Assembly (NCBI GenBank): GCA_900320045.1
Contig: ONQT01000012.1
Coordinates: 1 to 64,000 of the forward strand
From: an uncultured Prevotellaceae bacterium
Lineage (GTDB): Bacteria > Bacteroidota > Bacteroidia > Bacteroidales > Bacteroidaceae
Direction of reading: 5' to 3'
Length of the DNA: 64,000 bases
The translations under genes were made by a program, and so were the position numbers. Shown piece after piece: positions 57,586 through 64,000 of this stretch (position 1 is the first letter of the stretch; the number at the start of each line of letters is the position of its first letter). Under the pieces are notes generated by a model. The model had not been told where the DNA came from. It saw nothing but the letters and a program-made list of their open reading frames with translations, and did not search any database.

Positions 57586-59850
57586 ATGGACGAGGACATG
57601 ATGATGCGCGATGCCGCTGACGATCAACTGATAAACGATGCGTTCCAGCGACTGTTAGACAACTACTTGGCATCACGCCACCGCAAGAAGGTGGATATCA
57701 TTACCAAGGCATTTAACTTTGCCCGTCAGGCTCATCGGGGTGTGCGCCGACTGAGTGGTGAACCGTATATCATGCATCCTATCGCCGTAGCCCAGATTGC
57801 CTGCGAAGAGGTGGGACTGGGTTCTACCAGTATCTGTGCCGCCCTGTTGCACGACGTGGTGGAGGATACAGACTATACCACAGAGGATATCGAGAATATC
57901 TTTGGTCCGAAGATTGCCCAGATTGTTGACGGTCTGACGAAGATTAGCGGCGGCATTTTTGGCGAGAAGGCTTCTGCTCAGGCGGAGAACTTCAAGAAAT
58001 TGCTGCTCACCATGAGCGATGATATCCGTGTCATTCTGATTAAGATTTGCGACCGTCTGCACAATATGCGCACCTTGGAGTCGCAGCCTGCCAACAAACA
58101 ATACAAGATAGCTGGTGAGACGCTTTACATCTATGCGCCATTGGCCAACCGATTGGGTCTGAACAAGATTAAGTCGGAGTTGGAGAACCTGAGTTTCAAG
58201 TATGAGCATCCCGACGAGTACGAAAGCATCAAGGCCAAGTTGGCATCTACCGAGGCGTCGCGTCACGAGTTGTTCGACCAGTTTACGGCTCCTATTGAGG
58301 AGGCACTCAAGCAAATGGGTGTGAAGTACCAGATAAAGGAGCGCGTGAAGACACCGTTCAGCATCTGGAGCAAGATGCAGAACAAGCATGTCACCTTCGA
58401 CGAGGTGTACGACATCCTGGCTGTGCGCATCATCTTTACGCCGGAAAAGCGTGAGGAGGAGGTCAACGAGTGCTTCAACATCTATGTCGCCATCTCCAAG
58501 ATTTACAAGAGTCATCCAGACCGCTTGCGTGACTGGCTGAACCATCCCAAAGCCAATGGCTATCAGGCGTTGCATGTCACCCTGATGTCGAAGCAGGGAC
58601 GCTGGATTGAGGTACAGATTCGCTCGGACCGTATGGACGAAATTGCCGAGCAGGGCTTTGCCGCCCATTGGAAGTACAAGGATGGATTGGAGAAGGAGTT
58701 TACGGAGGATGAGACTGAGTTGAACAACTGGTTGCGCACTATCAAGGAAATTCTGGACGACCCGCAGCCCGACGCCATGGACTTCCTCGACGCCATCAAA
58801 CTGAACCTTTTTGCCTCTGAGATATTCGTCTTTACCCCGAAGGGTGAAATCAAGACGATGCCGACGGGTTCGACGGCTCTTGACTTCGCCTTTAGCATCC
58901 ATACCTTCTTGGGCAGTCATTGTATCGGTGCTAAGGTTAACCATAAGCTGGTGCCGCTGAGTCATAAACTGCTGAGTGGTGACCAGGTGGAGATCTTGAC
59001 GAGTAAGTCGCAGCATGTGCAGCCGGCATGGATCAACTTCGTCAGTACCGCCAAGGCAAGAGCTAAGATTCAGGCTATCTTGCGCCGTAACAGTCGTGAG
59101 ATGCAGAAGAAGGGTGAGGAGATGTTTGGCGAGTTCCTCAAACAGCATGGTCTCGAGAATATGCTCAATGCTGCCGACCGGCTGGCAGAGTTGCACGAGA
59201 CGCATAACCGTGAGGATTTCTTCCAGGGTATTGGTGACAAGTCCATTCTGCTGGGTGAGAAGGATGTGGATGAGCTGCAGGGCAAGAATACACCAGGCAA
59301 GTCCGGTTGGCGCAAGCTGGTACCTTTCTTGGGACGCAGCAAACAGCCCAAGAAGGTGGAGAATCAGCAGGAACTCTTTGTCGTGCCCGAGAAATTCAAT
59401 CGAAAGAAGCCCATCTATATCAACGATGAGAACATTCATCAGTATAAATTCAAACATTGTTGTCACCCCATTCCTGGTGATGACATCTTGGGATTCATCG
59501 ATGGCAAGCACCAGATTGAGATACACAAGCGGTCCTGTCCTGTAGCGGCTCGTTTGAAAGCCAGCTTCGGAAATCGCATCCTTGATGCCAAGTGGGACAT
59601 GCATAAGCGTCTCTACTTCGACGCTACCGTCCGTCTGCAGGGCATCGATCGTATGGGCATGCTGTTGGATATTGCCCAGATTGTGTCGTCGCAGATGAAT
59701 GTCAATATCCGAAAACTGACCATTGGTAGTGACGAGGGTGTCTTCGATGGCACTATCGAACTCCGTGTTCACGACCGCGACGACGTTCGTCTCGTCATGA
59801 ACCAATTGAAGAAAATCGAAGGTTTGCAAGACGTAACGCAAATTATCTGA
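57586..59850 (+). CDS. rel: bifunctional (p)ppGpp synthetase/hydrolase (Rel/SpoT)
   Basis: 754 residues. HD hydrolase domain (~45-195) with LLHDVVEDTD and CDRLHNMRTLE; synthetase domain (~235-350) with YDILAVRIIF and GYQALHVTL; TGS (~400-460: FVFTPKGEIKTMPTGSTALDFAF); then a helical/zinc-finger region (FKHCCHPIPGDDI) and ACT (~675-754). Both active sites look intact, so it makes and removes the alarmone. It responds to stalled ribosomes and sits in the par-envelope operon. It precedes the methylesterase by 22 bp. Confidence 0.97.
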   Translation: MDEDMMMRDAADDQLINDAFQRLLDNYLASRHRKKVDIITKAFNFARQAHRGVRRLSGEPYIMHPIAVAQIACEEVGLGSTSICAALLHDVVEDTDYTTEDIENIFGPKIAQIVDGLTKISGGIFGEKASAQAENFKKLLLTMSDDIRVILIKICDRLHNMRTLESQPANKQYKIAGETLYIYAPLANRLGLNKIKSELENLSFKYEHPDEYESIKAKLASTEASRHELFDQFTAPIEEALKQMGVKYQIKERVKTPFSIWSKMQNKHVTFDEVYDILAVRIIFTPEKREEEVNECFNIYVAISKIYKSHPDRLRDWLNHPKANGYQALHVTLMSKQGRWIEVQIRSDRMDEIAEQGFAAHWKYKDGLEKEFTEDETELNNWLRTIKEILDDPQPDAMDFLDAIKLNLFASEIFVFTPKGEIKTMPTGSTALDFAFSIHTFLGSHCIGAKVNHKLVPLSHKLLSGDQVEILTSKSQHVQPAWINFVSTAKARAKIQAILRRNSREMQKKGEEMFGEFLKQHGLENMLNAADRLAELHETHNREDFFQGIGDKSILLGEKDVDELQGKNTPGKSGWRKLVPFLGRSKQPKKVENQQELFVVPEKFNRKKPIYINDENIHQYKFKHCCHPIPGDDILGFIDGKHQIEIHKRSCPVAARLKASFGNRILDAKWDMHKRLYFDATVRLQGIDRMGMLLDIAQIVSSQMNVNIRKLTIGSDEGVFDGTIELRVHDRDDVRLVMNQLKKIEGLQDVTQII

Positions 59851-59872
59851 TAACTCTAAAACAAAGAACGAT

Positions 59873-60895
59873 ATGAAGCAACTATTGGTGGTCCTGACGG
59901 CCCTGTTCTCTTTGATGACGGCAACCCATGCTGCAAATCCCTACGATAATCCCGACACACTGGTGGTGTCACGTGACGGTACGGGACAGTTTCGCAATAT
60001 TACGGAGGCTATTGAGGTGTGCCGTGCCTTTATGGAGTACCACAAGGTCATATATATAAAGAAAGGTACGTATAAGGAGAAAGTCATCATCCCGCAGTGG
60101 CTTACCAATATCGAGTTATGTGGTGAAGACCGCGACCAGACCGTCATCACCTATGACGACCATGCCAATATCATTATGGATGCCCGTTTCTGGCCTGCTG
60201 AGACCAGCGAGCAGCTGATGGCTATGGGCAATCGGGCCAAGTTGGGAACGTTCCGCTCTTTTACAGTTAGGGTCGATGCCAATGATATCACCTTCAAAAA
60301 CCTTACGATAGAGAATAATGCCGCTCGTCTGGGACAGGCTGTGGCTGTTCATACACAAGGCGATCGTCTGACTTTTGTAAACTGCCGTTTCTTGGGACAT
60401 CAGGATACGGTGTATACCGGCATGCCCCGTACACGTATCTATTTCAAGGACTGCTACATTGAGGGTACTACCGACTTTATCTTCGGCCCTTCTACGGCAT
60501 GGTTTGAGCATTGCGACATTCTGTGTAAGGCCAACAGCTACATCACCGCAGCCTCCACACCTCAGGATGTGCCTTACGGCTATGTCTTCAACGACTGCCG
60601 AATCTCTTGTGCCGAGGGTGTTGACAAGGTTTATCTCGGTCGTCCATGGCGTGACTACGGCTATACACTATTCATGAATTGTGAATTGCCCCGACAGATA
60701 CGTCCCGAGGGTTGGCATCAGTGGCGCCCTGAGGCTGTGAAGACGGCTCGCTACATGGAGTATAACAACCGCGGTGAAGGTGCTGCTACAGACAAACGTG
60801 TATCCTGGAGTCGACAACTTTCAAAGAAAGAAGCGCAAAAAATAACGCTGAACAATGTGTTCAGCGTCAACCAATCGTGGAGTCCTCAGCAGTAA
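59873..60895 (+). CDS. pectin methylesterase, CE8
   Basis: 340 residues. Signal peptide ending ATHA. All CE8 active-site residues are visible: Gln in LGQAVAVHTQGD, Gln-Asp in GHQDTVYT, Asp in TTDFIFGP, Arg and Trp in LGRPWRDYG. Secreted, it removes methyl groups from pectin so that lyases such as those at 2351 and 5084 can act. It lies 22 bp after rel, probably its own later addition to the housekeeping operon. A 10-bp perfect hairpin lies in its last codons (60845-60867). Confidence 0.95.
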   Translation: MKQLLVVLTALFSLMTATHAANPYDNPDTLVVSRDGTGQFRNITEAIEVCRAFMEYHKVIYIKKGTYKEKVIIPQWLTNIELCGEDRDQTVITYDDHANIIMDARFWPAETSEQLMAMGNRAKLGTFRSFTVRVDANDITFKNLTIENNAARLGQAVAVHTQGDRLTFVNCRFLGHQDTVYTGMPRTRIYFKDCYIEGTTDFIFGPSTAWFEHCDILCKANSYITAASTPQDVPYGYVFNDCRISCAEGVDKVYLGRPWRDYGYTLFMNCELPRQIRPEGWHQWRPEAVKTARYMEYNNRGEGAATDKRVSWSRQLSKKEAQKITLNNVFSVNQSWSPQQ

Positions 60896-60927
60896 TTACT
60901 GTCTCCAGACTCTCGCTCCCTGACTTC

Positions 60928-61278
60928 CTACTGCAAGAAATCCATTTGTCGCTTTAAGGCCTGCAGGCCGTCGCGCACACCCATCAGTCGGGTGAGCACC
61001 TCAGCCTTGCGGTCGGCACCGTCGCGGTTTGAGTTGATAATCTTCTTGGCGGCAGCCAACTTAAAGCCACGTACCTTTACCAGGTTGTGGATGAGTTTGA
61101 TTTGCTCAATGTCCTTTTCTTGGTACTGGCGAATCTTAGCAGGTCCACTGGTTTTTGGCTTCAGATATGGAAACTCCTGTTCCCAATAGCGTAGTGTGCT
61201 TTCGTTGACGCCAAACATCTGCGCTACCTCCTTGATGGAGTAGTACAACTTTAAGTTCTTGTTTAGATTGAGTGCCAT
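60928..61278 (-). CDS. MerR-family regulator
   Basis: 116 residues. The winged helix YYSIKEVAQMFGVNESTLRYWEQEFP (in the N-terminal 45 residues) is typical MerR, followed by RQYQEKDIEQIKLI and a short coiled coil. There is no metal-binding Cys or ligand domain. This small MerR type is widespread in Bacteroidetes, with unknown targets. It is divergent from the orphan histidine kinase at 61385. Confidence 0.93.
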   Translation of the reverse strand: MALNLNKNLKLYYSIKEVAQMFGVNESTLRYWEQEFPYLKPKTSGPAKIRQYQEKDIEQIKLIHNLVKVRGFKLAAAKKIINSNRDGADRKAEVLTRLMGVRDGLQALKRQMDFLQ

Positions 61279-61299
61279 AACTTATTCATCTTTTGCATG

Positions 61300-61307
61300 C
61301 AAAGATA
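61300..61307 (-). promoter_or_regulatory. -7 box of the MerR gene
   Basis: Minus-strand TATCTTTG, 22 bp before the ATG at 61278. Confidence 0.5.
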
Positions 61308-61359
61308 CGAAACATTTTAGTAATACAAAAATAAAAGAGGAAAAAAATAAAAATAATTC

Positions 61360-61367
61360 TATCTTTG
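61360..61367 (+). promoter_or_regulatory. -7 box of the histidine kinase gene
   Basis: TATCTTTG, 17 bp before the ATG at 61385, preceded by an A-rich stretch. Confidence 0.5.
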
Positions 61368-61384
61368 TTGCGTTATAATAGGGT

Positions 61385-62503
61385 ATGCAGTGGACCGATC
61401 GTATTCGACAAGTCAAGATTATTCTGGTGGTGGCAGCCGTTGTAATAGCTGTTGCTTCACTATTGGTGTCTCATTTCCTGGTACGCGATCTCTCCAAGGA
61501 GGAACGTCACCGCATGGAGGTGTGGGCACAGGCTCTGCATGCCTTGAATGAAGCAGACGAGAATACTGATGTCTCTTTGGTGTTAAACGTTATGGAAGGC
61601 AACAATACCATTCCTGTCATTGTCGTCAATGATGAAGGCGGTATAGACGATTTCCGTAATATTGAGGATACAACCAGTATTGAGGGGTATGCTCGCAGGA
61701 TGATTCAAGCTGGCGATACCATCCGAGTGGATAGACAGCTGGTGTGCTACGATGAGAGCATCATGCTCAAGCGCCTGCAGGCATGGCCTTATGTTCAGTT
61801 AGGTATCGTGCTCATCTTTGTCGTTGTGGCCATTTTCGCTCTGTTGTCCAGCAAACGTGCCGAACAGAATAAGGTTTGGGTAGGTCTTTCTAAGGAGACC
61901 GCCCATCAGTTAGGAACCCCCGTATCGAGTCTGATGGCGTGGGTCGAGATGCTCAAGGAACAGTATCCTGATGATGACTTATTGCCTGAGATGGACAAAG
62001 ATGTGAAGCGTCTGCAGCTCATCGCCGACCGCTTTTCCAAGATTGGCTCGTTGCCCGAGCCTGTTGAGTCTTCCATGAACGATGTACTGAAACATGTGGT
62101 CGACTATATGGACCGTCGCACTTCACAACGGGTGGTCATTGAGGCTCATCTGCCTGTCAATGATGTTGTCGTGAAGATGAATGCCTCACTCTTTGAGTGG
62201 GTTATCGAGAACCTCTGCAAGAATGCCGTCGATGCAATGGAAAACGGTGAGGGTAGGATAGACCTGTGGCTGTTGGAGGAAGACGACACGGTAGGAATCG
62301 AGGTTGTCGATACAGGTAAAGGTATTAAGAAGAAGGATATTGGCAGTGTCTTCACTCCAGGGTTCACCACTAAGAAACGTGGTTGGGGACTAGGTCTCTC
62401 GCTGGCTCGCCGCATAGTCGAAGAATACCATAAAGGTCGCATTTTTGTTAAGCAGTCAGAAGTGGGAAAAGGTACTACTTTCCGTATTGAGATCAAGAAA
62501 TAA
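61385..62503 (+). CDS. membrane sensor histidine kinase, orphan
   Basis: 372 residues. Helices at ~11-33 and ~138-160 enclose a small periplasmic domain. The kinase has an unusual H-box, KETAHQLGTPVSSL, with His in the expected place, and an intact ATPase domain: ENLCKNAVDAM, DTGKGIKK, GWGLGLSLARR. It ends without a receiver. No response regulator is adjacent; the divergent MerR gene is not a phosphorelay partner. This short two-helix kinase with 'HQLGTP' is common in Bacteroidetes. A terminator follows. Confidence 0.93.
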   Translation: MQWTDRIRQVKIILVVAAVVIAVASLLVSHFLVRDLSKEERHRMEVWAQALHALNEADENTDVSLVLNVMEGNNTIPVIVVNDEGGIDDFRNIEDTTSIEGYARRMIQAGDTIRVDRQLVCYDESIMLKRLQAWPYVQLGIVLIFVVVAIFALLSSKRAEQNKVWVGLSKETAHQLGTPVSSLMAWVEMLKEQYPDDDLLPEMDKDVKRLQLIADRFSKIGSLPEPVESSMNDVLKHVVDYMDRRTSQRVVIEAHLPVNDVVVKMNASLFEWVIENLCKNAVDAMENGEGRIDLWLLEEDDTVGIEVVDTGKGIKKKDIGSVFTPGFTTKKRGWGLGLSLARRIVEEYHKGRIFVKQSEVGKGTTFRIEIKK

Positions 62504-62508
62504 AAACA

Positions 62509-62545
62509 TAAGCCGCTGGCGTGAAGAACGTCAGCGGCTTAGTAT
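62509..62545. terminator. bidirectional terminator between convergent genes
   Basis: TAAGCCGCTGGCGT (62509-62522) pairs with ACGTCAGCGGCTTA (62528-62541), one mismatch, 5-nt loop. Confidence 0.9.
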
Positions 62546-62559
62546 TTCACCTGGAATCA

Positions 62560-64000
62560 TTATTTATCCAACTGCTCGTAGATGGAATTGTTACTCTTGT
62601 ACTCGGGAACGATTTCCTTCATCTTGGCAACGGTGGCCATGTTGTCGTATTGCTTGGAGAGCTCAATGAGTTCATCTATATCCTTCTCAACCTCCTTGTA
62701 GTCGTATTCGCGAACCTCAGCAATACGGATTTTCTCGTGGAAGGAGGGCTTGGTTCCTTCAGCTTCGTTAAGAACTTCCTCGTAGAGTTTCTCGCCTTCA
62801 CGAAGTCCGGTGAACTTGATTTCCACATTCTTAGCACCCGAGAGTTTAATCATGCGGGCTGCCAGGTCGGCAATGCGGACGGGTTGTCCCATGTCGAAGA
62901 CGAAGATTTCACCACCATGTCCCTTGGTTCCTGCCTCCAGCACCAGTTTACATGCTTCAGGAATGAGCATGAAGAAACGAATGATGTCGGGATGAGTAAC
63001 TGTAACGGGTCCGCCATTCTTAATTTGCTCCTGGAACAGGGGAATGACGCTGCCGTTGGAACCCAGTACATTGCCGAAACGGGTGGTGACAAACTGAGTT
63101 ACAGCTTCTTTCTTAGCGTCAGCTTTGATGGCACGGTCGAGACTCTGCACATAGATTTCGCAGATGCGCTTCGAACAACCCATAACGTTGGTGGGATTGA
63201 CAGCCTTGTCGGTAGATACCATGACAAACTTCTTGACACCATACCTAACGCTGGTGTCGGCAATGACCTTTGTACCATAGATGTTGTTCAGCACCGCCTC
63301 GGAAGGATTATCCTCCATCATCGGGACATGCTTATAGGCTGCAGCATGGAATACATAGTCAAATTTGTACTTGCGGAAAAGGGTGTCCATGCGGGTCTTG
63401 CGGCTGATGCTGGTGACAATGGTCTCGCACTTGATATCGGGGAATTCCCTGGCCATCATCAGACGAATGTCATGCTGAGGCGTCTCAGCCTGGTCGATAA
63501 GTATCATGAGTTCAGGCTTGTATATAGCAACCTGACGTACCATTTCTGAACCGATACTGCCGGCAGATCCTGTGATGAGAATGCGCTTGCCGGTTAATTC
63601 GTTGCCGACAGACTGCATGTCCACCTTGATTTCGTCGCGCGGCAGCAAGTCTTCCACGCTGACCTCCTTCATCTGGATGTCGTTGTCCTCACCTGTCCAC
63701 TCTTCCGCACCCTGAGCCATATAGATTTTAACGCCGAGGTTGATGAGCTTGTCCTGTAGCTCCTGGTTCTTACGGAAATCTTCGTTGCGCAATGGCGATA
63801 CTAGCAGGGCTTCAATGTGATCTTTCTCAATAATAGGCTTCAAGTCATCATTCACGTCATAGACACGTTCGCCCATCAGCTGGTCATGACTGTCGTGAGG
63901 GTCGTGAGTGATAAAGCCTTTCAGAACAAAGCGGACGGGCTCTTGGAAACGAATGCTCTTAGCCAGTGCTACAGCTCCAGTCATGGTGCCGTATATCAGG
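62560..64000 (-). CDS. CapD/PglF-type nucleotide-sugar 4,6-dehydratase, partial
   Basis: The frame is open to the window edge (the codons before the Met at 63984 read LIYGT), so the 5' end, probably with four membrane helices, is missing. What is seen: a first Rossmann-like region (LIYGTMTGAVALAKSI), then the SDR dehydratase with ITGSAGSIGSE for NAD, HAAAYKHVPMME, and STDKAVNPTNVMGCSKR, where Met replaces the usual Tyr of YxxxK, as in the PglF/WbpM/FlaA1 class. It makes 4-keto-6-deoxy sugars for capsule, O-antigen or glycoproteins. More glycan genes may lie beyond the edge. Confidence 0.93.
   Translation of the reverse strand, partial: LIYGTMTGAVALAKSIRFQEPVRFVLKGFITHDPHDSHDQLMGERVYDVNDDLKPIIEKDHIEALLVSPLRNEDFRKNQELQDKLINLGVKIYMAQGAEEWTGEDNDIQMKEVSVEDLLPRDEIKVDMQSVGNELTGKRILITGSAGSIGSEMVRQVAIYKPELMILIDQAETPQHDIRLMMAREFPDIKCETIVTSISRKTRMDTLFRKYKFDYVFHAAAYKHVPMMEDNPSEAVLNNIYGTKVIADTSVRYGVKKFVMVSTDKAVNPTNVMGCSKRICEIYVQSLDRAIKADAKKEAVTQFVTTRFGNVLGSNGSVIPLFQEQIKNGGPVTVTHPDIIRFFMLIPEACKLVLEAGTKGHGGEIFVFDMGQPVRIADLAARMIKLSGAKNVEIKFTGLREGEKLYEEVLNEAEGTKPSFHEKIRIAEVREYDYKEVEKDIDELIELSKQYDNMATVAKMKEIVPEYKSNNSIYEQLDK

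Noticed and set aside
57673-59841. 722-codon minus-strand frame over rel
   Set aside because: Pure shadow of the rel gene; composition is of reversed codons, with no domain match.
1-64000. CRISPR arrays, complete insertion sequences, integrases
   Set aside because: No regularly spaced repeats with unique spacers, no transposase or integrase gene was found.

Overview
The window is chromosomal DNA from a Bacteroidales bacterium, most likely a Prevotella-type gut or rumen organism. The evidence is the repeated promoter pattern TTTG-N19/22-TAnnTTTG, secreted proteins ending in a short 'IYNL.GQ.V....KG..I.NG.K' tail, the DUF4876/DUF6850/TonB-receptor trio, a BspA-like leucine-rich-repeat protein, a cobalamin-dependent ribonucleotide reductase, and the order surE/lpxB divergent from parA-parB-DUF5683-lytic transglycosylase-rel. 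The two ends of the window cut through flanking sequence; the last gene runs off the right edge.

Layout. 1-7.1 kb: a hypothetical gene, a secreted protein, a pectin methylesterase-pectate lyase fusion, a second pectate lyase that looks like a copy of the fusion's lyase half, and a convergent small secreted protein. 7.1-9.8 kb: a minus-strand translation operon frr-rsgA-mnmA. 9.9-19.5 kb: four head-to-tail PAS sensor kinases with no response regulator. 19.5-25.5 kb: TonB-dependent receptor, DUF4876 lipoprotein and DUF6850 outer-membrane protein. 25.6-30.5 kb: M16 peptidase, luxS, MTA/SAH nucleosidase, nitroreductase. 30.6-37.7 kb: class II ribonucleotide reductase, folB, a SPOR-type amidase, an MCE protein, dnaA. 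37.8-41.5 kb: tRNA-Ser(GGA) with tandem copies of its 3' end, RidA, a PheC-like cyclohexadienyl dehydratase, Nudix hydrolase, rhodanese, a membrane protein with a winged-helix regulator. 41.6-51.7 kb: BspA-like protein, a decayed region with a peptidase M15 remnant and a 33-codon HU-like remnant, PepSY-like proteins, lipocalin-like lipoproteins, a LUD protein and a DUF5020 protein. 51.7-62.5 kb: lpxB and surE, then parAB, DUF5683, a lytic transglycosylase, rel, a second pectin methylesterase, MerR and an orphan histidine kinase. 62.6 kb to the edge: a CapD/PglF-type nucleotide-sugar dehydratase.

Most notable system. The four sensor kinases are two paralogous pairs. In each pair the first protein has Tyr in place of the phospho-accepting His (NMSYEIRTPLN) and the second has a canonical His (NMTHEIRTPLN). 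One pair lacks any membrane segment or periplasmic domain; the other has the same kinase cores fused behind a signal peptide, a periplasmic solute-binding (SBP_bac_3) domain and one membrane helix. This suggests a duplicated pseudokinase/kinase unit.

Second theme. Small repeat elements sit in frame inside housekeeping genes: a CACCTCTAACCTCT-type repeat in rsgA and in the M16 peptidase linker, a palindromic CCTCCCCAAAGGGGAGG element in lpxB, and a weaker related stretch in surE. Related intergenic repeats form the ends or starts of other genes.
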